From Notospermus geniculatus (taxonomy: Eukaryota; Nemertea; Pilidiophora; Heteronemertea; Lineidae), in NCBI GenBank assembly GCA_002633025.1, contig NMRB01000883.1, forward strand, positions 91,686 through 155,685: a stretch of 64,000 nt of DNA, given 5' to 3'. Each line of letters begins with the position of its first letter. The first letter of the stretch is position 1. This document shows positions 1 through 11,800 of the stretch, one piece after another. Under the pieces are notes generated by a model, which saw nothing but the letters and a program-made list of their open reading frames with translations, was not told the origin of the DNA and ran no database searches. The translations under genes were made by a program, and so were the position numbers.

Positions 1-615
1 GGACTCAAGCCAACCATTTAAAAGGAAGCTGCTCATCAGTTTCCAAGCCCCTGTACAATGCTCTGATTTTGGTCCAATGATAAAGCCAGTACCCAAAATT
101 CAAACGACTGTATTTTCTACACGCACCATTTGCGGAACTTAAGAATTGGGTTTTTGTGGTCAGAGGGGTGGAACCTAACCCACAAACCCAAAAAAGTGTT
201 TGTACTTGAGAATCTGATTTTAAACCTCTCTGGGCTCCCTGACTACAGTACAGGTCGCAATTGACATCCCTAAATTCGCGTAAGTTATGCGTAAGTCACT
301 CGTAACTTACGCAACAACTCACGAGCTATGTTACGCGTAACTTATGAGGTGAGTTACGCAAATTTCGCTAGCTACACAGTGATTTACAAGGCGAGTTACG
401 CGATTTTGGCGAGTTACGTGGTGAGTTACGCAAAACCAAAGCCGTGAGTTACTCGTAAGTTACACGTAACTTACGAGTAACTTACGCGAAGCCGTAGGGA
501 TGTCAATTGTGACCTGTACTGTACTCGGTGGTTTTTCTGGGTACTCCGGTTTCCTCCTGCTGACAGAACTATAATGTTCTGTTTTATAAATCAGGGTCAG
601 CCTACAGTGTCGTAC
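1..615. other. Non-coding stretch with a fold-back element
   Basis: I see no exon here with convincing similarity. Positions 244-523 form a fold-back element, listed separately. The next downstream exon of the flippase gene at 616-738 would be expected at lower coordinates and is probably outside the window. Confidence 0.5.
244..523. mobile_element. Fold-back MITE with internal GTAACTTACG-type repeats
   Basis: The ends are inverted copies of about 30 bp, beginning TACAGTACAGGTC on the left and ending GACCTGTACTGTA on the right. The interior is made of many direct and inverted variants of GAGTTACG / CGTAACTTAC. It has no coding capacity. The structure is that of a non-autonomous DNA element; the family is not recognised. 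Confidence 0.65.
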
Positions 616-738
616 CTTGCTGGTGATGATCTGGTTGTTGACGAACTTCTCAGGAATCAGCACTTCAGTCTCGAGTGGAGCCTGGTTACCGACATAGATG
701 GTCCGGTTTTCTGGACGGGGCGGTTTCCGACAGCATGG
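616..738 (-). CDS. ATP11: Internal exon of a P4-type flippase ATPase (ATP11 class), partial gene
   Basis: A 123-nt exon on the minus strand, bounded by a TTTCAG acceptor at its high end and a GTACGAC donor after 616. It encodes 41 residues containing ENRTIYVGN and, further on, IPEKFVNNQIITSK. This matches the conserved N-terminal RTIYV-G-N ... P-F-DNRI-SSK block just ahead of the first membrane segment in ATP11A/B/C. These P4-ATPases flip aminophospholipids with a CDC50 partner. No other exon of the gene was recognised; downstream exons should lie beyond the left edge and the first exon between 739 and about 5.8 kb. The orientation is divergent to TUBGCP3. The assignment to ATP11 rather than ATP8 rests on this short block and is likely but not proven. 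Confidence 0.72.
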
Positions 739-2660
739 CTGAAATGATAGAATAATGATGTAGAAGAACCAACTGAGTAGGGAAATTTTCTCCCCAACTT
801 CCTCCTTCAGTAGGCCTAACTGCAGGAAAGTGACCTCTGTTACACAACAGATTTAAAATGATTATGATCCAGTAATACAATGTACTATTTAAAGTCATGT
901 AAGTTAGCATCATTCAGTAATACTACAATACAATGCATAGGCCTGCAAATTAGCAATCATTGCGTAAAAAAAGAACTTTGGCTTCGATTTTAACTAATTT
1001 TACTTAAAATTCAGGAATTGTGATCAGGGTCAAACTCAGTCTCATTGACATTATCTATTGAGCTGATAATGATATCAGTTTACTGATAATTTGGTAATAA
1101 TGGTCGGCTATTTCAGTTTCAAGGTCTTTCATGAATATTTTATACCATAGTCATGGGTTGCAGAGCGAATGGCTACACACTTTCAAAAACACACTGTACG
1201 AAATGTACAAATGTACAATTAGACTGAACCTGGAGCACTGAATGCATAAACAGGAAGCAAAATGTAATTTACAACTGAAATAGATAAGCTATCATTCCTG
1301 AGCATCAAACAGAAATGACAGCAGTTGTGATACCTTGTTAACTGAGACAATGACAGGTTATGAGTTGTTTGGCTCATTCAGAATAACTTTACTTTAGGCC
1401 AGGCGGAGAAAATATATATGGCAATTATTTTTCTGCTAAATTCTATCTAAGGATTTTTTACATAGAGGAAGCAGAACTCATGATTTTTTGCAGTGGCATC
1501 CGGCAGGTGCAACTGAACAGCTGGGCCCAACTTTGGCAAGGGATGACAGGATGGAACGCAATCTACTGTCAAGTGCAGTTCTGCTATAAAACTCCGTCCT
1601 CCGAACAGGCCTATTTTGCACTATGCATTTGGCCTATTTCATATTTGCTGTGTGCATTACTTCTCTGGAAATCAAAGACGACTCAACTTTTCAAAACCTG
1701 TTTCACCAAAGGTACATAGCTGTAAAGGCAAATTTCCTTCAGTATGTTAACAAGAATCACCCCCTCCTCCAAGAGCTTATGAGATCCCTGTCAGCTGGAA
1801 CTGACCAGAGACCATCATCTAGGCCACAGAGACTTGAGCCTCTATGATTATGCTGCAGCAGCTCCTCATTTTCAAAATGTACTACTCTGACTCTTCAGAT
1901 TATCAGTATCAGTGCCCACCCTGCACCTAATGCAGTGCCAGACCTCATTTTGCCCATGATATCAATGCAAAATCCCGAACAGATCAATAACCTGATCACC
2001 TGCCATAGATCTTTATTGATTGGTTTTTTTGTTGTTGATGGAGCAATTAAGATATCTCCACGGCAACATGCTCACCATCTCAGATTTCACAGAAACAAAG
2101 AAGATCACAGAATAAGCAGAATTTATGCCTCGTCATTCATGTAATTCAATGTCATTTATTGCGGGTGTGGCAGATTACAGCATTGCATAGCCACTAATAA
2201 ATTTGTCAATGTGTTATTGGCATGACTCGTCAGTCGATATCAGTATCAACGAGAGTTGCCAAAAGGGCTGGTGGTGAGTTTGATGTTGGCACACGTCATG
2301 CAACATCACTGATGAAGGTCGACTGCAATGGAATTCGTTTTGACACAGCCACACGACATAGGAGAGTGTAAACAAACTCAGCGTCTCATGTGGCATCAGA
2401 AGACAACCAGTTTTCAACCAGAGGGCCAAAAATTCTGAGGCAGGGGCTATCTTATAATCTGTTGTCACTTTGCCCCTGGCCAGCATACATAGAGGACTAC
2501 TTTTCTCAAGGTTTTCAAAAGCAAGGTCATCACGGGAGTGGTTGAGTTTGACCAATGAAATATGCTTCAAAAAATGGAATTATTTCTTGTTACAAATGAA
2601 GAGGACTTGTCTAGTCAGACCTAAAATGGAGTAGGCCCGGACAAAATGGTGAATATCCAT

Positions 2661-3750
2661 GGGTTCACATCTCTCTTGTGATCCAGCATCCATTGCACGG
2701 TCTTTCTCCAGGGTCTCCACATTCCTTTGTATTACTGTACATTGTTAGTTGGGCCTACATGAACATGAACATCGTCATAATATTTCAACTGCAAAAACAT
2801 CGCCATTTAATACATCTGACAAGGAGAAAATCCATCAATTCACTCGCTTTACACAAGATAGGAAAGAGCAAACCTTTGAAATCTTTATTCTGACATGTCG
2901 GGTGGTAATTTTGATTTAAGGCATTGTTGAACTTCCCATAGAAGACACCTTTGCCAGGGTACCTCTCTACCAGACACAACATGCACAACAAGGTTGAATA
3001 CCGAACAGCAGGGGTTTAGTTAAAGAGGGAGTTCGGAAGTCGCGGAAGTCAAAATACTTCGGAATTTTATTTTTAGGCTCCGGGAAGTCAAGTACTTCCA
3101 AACAATTTTAAACTTCTAATGTATTTAAGCTTATGAAGTACATTTAGACTTCCAAGAAAAGCCCCAATACTTCCTGGTTTTTGGGTTAAGGAAGTCATGA
3201 ATTCCCATCCAANGTACATCTCTCTCTTGTGATCCAGCATCCATTGCACGGTCTTTCTCCAGGGTCTCCATATTCCTTTGTATATATTATTACTGTACAT
3301 TGTTAGTTGGGCCTACATGAACATTGTCATAATATTTAAATTGCAAAAACATCACCATTGAATACGTCTGACAAGGAGAAAATTCCATCAATTCATTCAC
3401 TTTACACAAGATAGGAAAGAGCAAACCTTTGAAATATTTATTCTGACATGTCAGGTGGTATTTTTGAGGCATTGTTGAACCTCCCATAGAAGACATCTTT
3501 GCCAGGGTGCCTCTCTACCAGAGACAACAAGGTTGAATACCGAACAGCAGGGGTTTAGTTAGAGGGAGTTTGGAAGTCAAGGAAGTCAAAATACTTCGGA
3601 AATTCAGGCTCCAGGAAGTCAACAAGTACTTCCAAACAATTTTAAACTTCTAATGTATTTAAGCTTATGAAGTACATTTAGACTTCCAAGAAAAGCCCCA
3701 ATACTTCCTGGTTTTGGGGTTAAGGAAGTCATGAATTCCCATCCAAAAAT
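2661..3750. repeat. Two tandem copies of about 0.55 kb separated by a single N
   Basis: Positions 2661-3212 and 3214-3750 carry the same sequence with small differences. Both run from the TCTCTTGTGATCCAGCATCC segment to GAATTCCCATCC. The single N at 3213 lies exactly at the junction. That is what results when two overlapping or allelic contig ends are placed side by side, so this may be an assembly duplication. Confidence 0.8.
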
Positions 3751-3766
3751 GTTAACTAAACCCCTG
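3548..3766. mobile_element. MITE with CAGGGGTTTAGTT inverted ends
   Basis: The left end CAGGGGTTTAGTT is matched by AACTAAACCCCTG on the right. The interior is rich in GGAAGTC and its complement. A second copy, cut at the N, begins near 3008. It is non-coding; the superfamily is not determined. Confidence 0.6.
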
Positions 3767-4048
3767 GAACAGGGAATTTATTTCAAGACTACATCAGACC
3801 ACCTTGGGTTGGAAACATTATAAAAATATACTGGTAGTCCCAAGGGGTCCCTTTACTAAGGTTTGTGGTTTGCATTTTCCAGGCACAGTGCATTGTACTC
3901 TATCATAAATGATGTTATGAATAAATCATACATGATATATTTTTAGAGAAAGTTAAACTATCGTGACACAAAAGATGAGTGCGTTATAGAACTGTTGCTG
4001 CACCGATAGGCCTAACCTGTCTCCATGTCGTATTCAATCAATACAATT

Positions 4049-4387
4049 CAGTGTTCTCCACAGGATTTCCTAAGGTAGGGTGGTACCCTTGCAAGTCAAG
4101 GATTTCCCATTACTTTGCAACTAATTAAGATAGGGTGGTCACCAATTTAAGGTAGATAAATAGCAAGAAATCAACTTCCAGAAACTTGCAAATTTTCGAC
4201 CCCAAGCGGGGTCTTCCTCAGGCACATTTCAGTTGGAGAGACCAGAAAAGACGATTTAAGGCAGGGGGTATAATAGAAAACCATTACAAAATTGGCCTGC
4301 AAGGTAGGGTTACTAATTCTACGGTAGGGTGGTAAAATGCCAAGGTAGGGTGGGCCACCCTAACAAAAAGCCATGCGGAGAACACTG
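4049..4387. mobile_element. MITE with CAGTGTTCTCC ends, containing a second repeat fragment
   Basis: The inverted ends are CAGTGTTCTCC and GGAGAACACTG, a CAG-type terminus as in hAT-like elements. Inside, repeated AAGGTAGGGTGG motifs face inverted partners. Near 4168-4262 lies half of the fold-back family seen complete at 7350-7530 (shared AATTTTCGACCCCAA segment), so this looks like an insertion into an older element. Confidence 0.55.
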
Positions 4388-5896
4388 TCACCGATACATG
4401 TATGCTAAGCGAATATGATTGTCTCCCTGAGACAAAAATACTACTTTATTTAAAAATACTCAGTCCAAGAAAAACCTAAACTGGCTGCAGGCTGTTAACT
4501 ATGGCAAACGGTATGAGCAGCAGGAACCCTGGGCCTGACAGTGACACTTTCTAGAAATGCTCTCACTGTAAATAAAGATGCCAAACAGCTGGATGAAAGT
4601 GTTCTCCAATACCAAACAACACGTACACCAGATCAGATGGTATATAGGCGTATCGGTAGGCTTAAATCGCGTAGGAGCGTTGCCATCATCGCCATTTTAT
4701 CAGATCAGATCGCACGTGACATCATCAGCCAGCCTGACGCCATGTTGGATGGAACTGCGCAGCGCTTTTGACGGTTTTTACCTGCGCAGTTCCATCCAGC
4801 GTCGCGTCATACCCATTGATGAAGTCATTTGATGACGTCAGTGCATAGCCTCTATATCTGGCTCGGCCTCCGTCCATCATGTTACCATGGTTACCATGTT
4901 AGCAAATTTTCTGATCCCCAAATGGTCAAGGTGAAGGAAAATTGTCCCATGGCAGATAAAACCTTTTGGGACACCCTGGAACAGTTACACTGTGCATGCT
5001 GTGTGCAGTGGCATGGCAGTGCATGTCATGATGACACAGTTCACATTTCGATTTGGTTCATGAGTTTGGGTTTCGGTTTCGCTTAGGCCCTACCATAGAT
5101 TTGAAACATTTTTCCAGGGCTCTGAATATAAAACTCCCCATATCGAACGTGAAATAGAACACACGGAAGAAACATAATCAATATCACGAAGTTTATCACA
5201 TTGTTGTTGTCGGAAATCGTCAAAATTCTAAAGTATTATCAGGCACTGCACCCAGCAACTTTCAATGTTTATCTATCACTAGACGCTGAGTAAAGGTAAT
5301 ACGCGGAACATTTTATCCAGCAAATCCTGCTGAAGACCTGGTATTGAAACGCAAGATATCCATGTTTCTGCCCAAATTAATATCAAACATGACTGAAACT
5401 AATATAGAAATTGGTTTTATAGGGTTTTATTTTGCAGAATATTAGCACAAGACCAGTAAAGTAAAAATTTATCACAACATCAATTATCCACGACAAGTAT
5501 CTTGATACATGGGCGGTAATTTAGCATTGATCTTCAAAAGTCTGTTCCTGTAACCTCGTAACGCTTCGCTAATACAAGTGGGGTGGTTCGAGGGCAAAGG
5601 ACCAGGGAAGCCAAACGGGCACCTGATTCCAACCTCGATCATGTCGATTCGACATTAACAGATTAATGCAAAATGCCATTTTAAATTTCAGACAGAGGTC
5701 TAACATTACAGGCCTATCATGGAATCTAAATTATGTTCTGTTTGGTATTTTATCATATAGGCCTAAGTGTTTTTCAGGTTCTTTTAGTTTATTGTATCGT
5801 TGTTGTGAATCAATTTAACAGAAAATGGCGGAAAGGGTTTCATTTTGCTGGATTTTCCCCAAATTCTAAGCCGAAATAGGTTCTAAATCACTCTAA

Positions 5897-8800
5897 ATGG
5901 AACCTAATATTCAGCAGAGTTCTACAGCACCATCTTTACTGGTGTATAAGCTCTGTAGTCGTCTGATACATTCTGCTGATGGTAAGCATTTCGTAGGCCT
6001 AGGCTTACCGGTAGGCCTAGCCCTAGGTAGGCCTAGGCTACTTAGTACTTGATTGACAAAAATGATTGACTCGCTGCTCACTCATGCACTGTCGTCACTG
6101 ACACTGCCAGCCAGGCCCATCCCATGCATGGCTGTGCATTGCACAAATTACAAATTACAAATACGGTATGTTTATTGAATCCGTATGTTGGACTGTTGGA
6201 AGAAACACAGCTGAGAATAGGGCCACGGGGATGTGGACCCCCTGGGCCCCTGAGCATATTCAGGTCTGTTCGAACACCGTTTTTCAAGTATACTGCGTTT
6301 ATCGAGTACCACCGTCCCATAATCCCTCGCGGAAGCATCCTCTAAAAGGCAGGTATACGCGATTTATCGAGTACGGCATCCCAGCATGCAACGCGCATGA
6401 GATCGAAGCGGCCACGAAGCTCCCGTCAAAGACCTAAAAGTCGGCTAATTTTCCATCTTTATCACCAACAACGGTCTTACTAAGTATCAAATGCATGTTT
6501 CATCAATGTTTATGCACATCAAGCGTTCTCAAAGCTCAGAATACGCCGAAGAAATCGAAATTTTCAAAGTTGAATTTCTCGAAATCAGCATGGCGAACCG
6601 GATGTTTTGCATGGTGGAATTATGGGATAGGAACTTATTGCGCATGTGTAAATGTTTCGTCACCTTCCGATCAGCCAATCAGTCTGCTCGTAACAAAATG
6701 TTCAAGGGCTCCGAAAACTCGGAAAGGCGAGTATGGCGCCGGCTAACTGCGCATGCACATACTCGATAACGCGAGTACAGATGGCGCCACGTGTCTGTAC
6801 TCTGAAAACGGAGTTCGAACAGACCTGATATTGAGGTGTGTGGGGGGGGGCTGGGGTGCACTACCACTGACATGACTGACACTGACTGTGGTGGTGGCGG
6901 CGGCGGCGTAGGGTAGCCTGTTGTTTCTACTAGTAAAAGACCTATTTATTCAATCAGAGTAGGCATTCTGATTGAATCGCCTTTGCTTTTTAGTCAGCCT
7001 AGGCCTAGCTAGGCCCTAGGTGTACGGGCGTAGCCTACGCGGCAGGGCCCAGGGGGCCTAGGCCCTAACCTAGGCTAGGCTGTAGGTAGGCTAGTAGGGC
7101 AGCTCCATGTCATCAAATTGCAAATTTCATTTTTTCCAGAAAAGACCATAACACCACACTATCAACATGCACTGAAAGTACTTGGCAGGTAAGACTCACT
7201 TTAACAACAAGGCACAATGAGTGGAATTCCAGACCTAAGAACCGCTTGCCAATCGACCAATAAGACTTCACCTTGATACTCTTCATTTCCTCTAGGGCCT
7301 ATTCTAGATTTCTATTCAAGATACAGAATAGCACAAAATTGACACACAAGCAAGAAGTCAATCTCCAGAATTCATGAATTTTCGACCCCAACCGGGGTCT
7401 TTTTCAAGTGGAACTTTACAATCTGAAACTCTAGAAAAGACTTTTCTAGAGTTTCAGATTGTAAAGTTCCACTTGAAAAAGGCCCCGGTTGGGGTCGAAA
7501 ATTCGTGAATTCTGGAGATTGACTTCTTGCTTATTATCTAGATTTCTATTCACCGCTACATTGTACCTTCCTTTTCCAGCAATTTTTCTGCTGCGTCTGA
7601 GAGTGATGAGTTTCAAGTGGCACAAAAGATTAAAAGGAAACGTGAGTAATCAAGAGATGAGTTGTACAGATTTCTTATCAAAACAACAAGTTTTTCAACA
7701 TTAAATCTACCATTTCAGTGGTTCGCAAAGGAAGAGAGAAAGATGCGGCAATCTTCTCTGAGCTGCACCGGAAATTACAAGCTCAAAATGTCCTGAAAAA
7801 TCGATGGGCCATCCTCTACTTGTTGATGAACATCAGTGAAGATGAAAATAAACCTAGAGAGAAGGTGAGGTGGGGGGAAGTTAATTTGAAAATGTAGGTG
7901 GTTCCCTCAGACAGATGAAAATGTTTCAGAATGCTGTGTTTAAAAGTATCTTTTTTACTTACCGGTATCTACTTGTACTCAAATTCTCATATTCGATGTT
8001 CTTTTTCAGCCACCTGCATTTTTTGCTCCTGCCCTTCAACCAGTTCAGATTACCTCCACACCATTTCATCCCGCTGCCCTCCCACCGCAGACACCCCACG
8101 TTGGCAACATCACATCATCTTCCAAGAGCAGTGGAATCGGCAGTGGAATCAGCAGTATTAATCCGAGCTTCCGAACAGATGACCCAACACCGATACCTCA
8201 GACATATTCTCATGTTCAAACGTAAGACAAAACTCAAATCTTTTGTTGAAATTAATTGATCATCTTAGATTGAGAAGTGTTTAGCCAGTCAGCATGCTTC
8301 AAAACAGAATTAGTGTTTGTGGCATCGGAAAACAATCTAGTGCTGGAGACAAAGCAAACCAGACTGATCAATGGACTGGTACGTCTTTTTTCAGTTTCCC
8401 AGCCCAGCCTACCCCGTCTTTCACACCAGCTGACCCACGAGGTCGACTGAATCTTAACACCACCACCAAAGAAGCCTGGGGCCTAGCCACCGTGGGAACG
8501 GTAGTCAAACCAAAACAGCTGAGGGATGATACCGATAATAGTGAGTACTTGATTGATCTGCTTGTTTGTTGCACCGCTTCCCAAAATCAGTCTCTGAATC
8601 CTACCTCAACAAAAATACAACTGGGCTGTCAGAGTGTGGTGCAGCAGAAACCCCTGCCTGCCTCCTGGTACTTACAGGATAGAGAGGGCAGCGCTCTCTG
8701 ACAGTGCAGAATTCCTGGAGGAGGTTCAGTTTCAGAGAACTTTATTTTCCATGCTCATTTGGCTCTTCTGGAAAGCTTTACCATAAATCTTTCCATTTTT

Positions 8801-11800
8801 CTCCCACTCTTCTATTTTGAACTGAACTAACATCACTTTTTCCCATGTTTCCAGCATCATCTGAGCTCCCAGAAGCAGCTTTAGTAAAAGACATAGTTTA
8901 CACTTTCCAAGGAATTGAAGGAAAATTCATCAAACAGGGCCGAGAGGGCTACAAGGCCGATCCAGCGGTCGGTATACCTCGAGCTACGAGACATATGGTG
9001 AACAAACTGGTGGAATGTGGTTGGCTGTTCAGTAAAGTCAGAAAGTACACAGACTCACGAGCTCAAGAGAAAACGTTTGGTTTAGTTGGTCAGGTAAGTG
9101 GGAAGAGATTTCTGGTTCTGGTCATTAGTTTCTCAGGACTGTTAGGGTGTTCAAAAATGCGATACATCTGTCTGCTTCTAAGAAACACTGAATTATTTCA
9201 GAGTTTTTGTGCTGCGCTCCACCAGGAACTTACAGAATACTACCGCTTGATGGCAGTCTTGGAGGCCCAGCTTCAGCAGGAGCAGGACCAGGGGATTGTC
9301 TGTGATCTTGGTGGTCTGACACTGCGGCGTCTTCTAATCTGGACGAGCGACCCTCTTGTCAGGTTGAAAGCTTTAGCTGCACTGACGGATATTTGCAAAG
9401 GTAAGTTGGATTTTTGTCTGCAATTTGTGGTAATCAGAATTGTCAACGTAATGACACTATCAGAACACCAATATGACAGAGCTGTGCAACACAGTCCAAT
9501 TTATCACAATTCCTTCAAATTTACTCAGCAATTTTTTGTCTTCTAGGAAAGAAAGGCGGCGCCCTAGCATCAGCGATCCATTCCTACCTTCAACACGGTG
9601 ACCCGTTTATCCGAGGTCTTGTCAAACACACACTGACGTTAGTTGTACAGCCAATCTTTGCCACGCTGACACGGTGGATTTATGATGGCGAATTGGACGA
9701 CACGTACCATGAGGTAAAACTTCCCATTTCTGCACATGTTTCTCGTTGGAGTGCCACAATGGAAAAATCGGCACCTGGCCCTCTAAGGTTCCGGGTTCGA
9801 TACCCGGTTGGGCTTGCTCCATTATGTGATAGAGAGGGTAACTCTTTTTGACAGCTAAGATTTTCCCACTGGCAGTTCTTTGCACATCATTGCCAATAAT
9901 GTGTATGAAAACTTTATCACTTCAGTTCTTTGTTGCCTCTGACCCGAGTGTGAAGGAAGATCGACTCTGGCATGATAAATACAGCCTTAGGAAGTCCATG
10001 ATTCCATCGTTCATCAATATTGAACAAGCTAGAAAGGTAAGTCTTCTTAAACAGCTCTAGGAAATGGGCTTTTCATGGAGAAAGCTGGCTGTACTCCCTG
10101 AATGAAGAAGACCTTCAGTACCTCTTTACAAATGGTAGCGGCAGTAACACTAGAGTCAGTTTTGAGTGATTGCCTGACATTGTCCGTTCACAAAATTGTC
10201 AACAGAAGACAAGATCTCATTATGGACATTACTGAGCATCCTACATTTGGGTTTGCAGATTCTGCTGACGGGCAAGTCCATAAATTTCCTGCGACAAGTT
10301 TGCCAAGATCGTACTGCCATCAAGAACAGGGATGTTGTTAAGAAAGCTATGATAACACAAGGTAAAAACGCCTCAAATTTTATGATCAGCACTTGTTTTG
10401 GCCATCTGCACATACTCTTGGCTATAAAACATAAATACTAATGCTAAAACCGATCATGCAATTGCAACTTTCCCTTTCCAGCTGAGGCCATGTTCACCCA
10501 AGACCTAAATAACAGCTTCCAAGTGATGGTTGATACCATCTACAAGGAGACCAGTCGACATCTCCTCGACGTCCTACACACCAAGTACCAGTTCATGGAC
10601 CATCTGAAAGCTATGAGACGCTACCTACTTCTCGGGCAAGGCGACTTTATCAGGCACCTCATGGATCTGCTAGAGTAAGTAGTACTTGTGTAATCATAAA
10701 GATTTTTAGCACAGTTCACATTCTGCAGTCTCTTCTCAACTGAATTTTACTGTCTTATTTCAGAGAAGATTTGGCTAAACCTGCTGGTAGCTTGTACCTC
10801 CACAACCTAACTGGGATCCTTGAGACGGCTATCAGGGCGACGAATGCTCAGTTCGACGACTCTGACATCTTGAAGAGATTAGACGTGCGGTTATTGGAAG
10901 TCTCGCCAGGAGATACAGGTTGGGACGTGTTCAGTCTGGATTATCATGTTGATGGGCCTATTAGCACGGTAAGTATTTTGTAATCCACGATATGAATCTG
11001 AAGGTGAAATGTGGTGAAATATCGACATGAAATTTTCTGATTCACATCGCATAGCACAACAAGCTGAAGGAAACCTGTGTCGTCGAAGTGTCACCCTATC
11101 ACATGATTACCTGGTCAAACCAGGAATCGAACCCAAGATCTCAGTTATGATAGGCGCTGGACCACTTCCACTGCCCCACTCTGACAGCCCATGATGGAGT
11201 ATCCAGTGAAAATGTCTTGTGTTCCCATTTCAGGTCTTCACCCCTGAATCTATCATCATGTACTTACGAGTCTTCAATTTCCTCTGGCGGGCCAAACGCA
11301 TGGAGTACATCTTGGCCCACATCTGGCGGGGACAGATGGCTAATAACAAGGTCGTTACGCGGACGCTGCCTGAACTTGGACCAGTTCTCCACCAGTGTCA
11401 CATGATGGCGAGCGAGATGATTCACTTCGTACAGCAAGTGCAGTATTACATCAATTTTGAGGTGAGATGATAAGTTTTCAGGGATACCGGGTAAATAGGA
11501 AACTGAATAATGTTTCTTGCCAACATGAAAGGAGCATGCAATTCCTTTCCTGGCAGATGTGGTGTACTGATCCTGTGCTTCGCTGTGCAGTGCATAAGGA
11601 ATGTGCGTGGTGTGCACTGTCGGCACAAGATTGGTCACTGTGTCAACAAACGACGTCGGGGGTTTTTCCAGGGTGAAGAAGCATCTCCAGGTCTGACATA
11701 TGTTGCAGGAAGTTTTCACTGAATGTTCTGATCTTTGCTTCCAGGTGCTGGAGTGCTCCTGGGACGACCTCCTGAAGAAGGTCACCAATGCTGGTGACCT

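Larger units (their letters stand above)
739..5896. other. Intron/intergenic DNA between flippase exon and TUBGCP3
   Basis: This stretch should contain the first intron and 5' end of the minus-strand flippase gene and the promoter side of TUBGCP3. I found no further convincing exon. It holds a tandemly repeated block at 2661-3750 and two MITEs (3548-3766 and 4049-4387). Open frames seen here are short and resemble nothing I know. Confidence 0.4.

Noticed and set aside
1480-2144. Overlapping open frames on plus
   Set aside because: They show no similarity I recognise, no conserved splice boundaries and poor agreement between frames; treated as chance.
6078-6769. Several overlapping frames on both strands
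   Set aside because: They lie within the inverted-repeat element at 6261-6827 or beside it and have no domain.
9740-9850. Functional tRNA gene
   Set aside because: Only a B-box-like segment is clear; no cloverleaf could be drawn, so it is listed as a SINE fragment.
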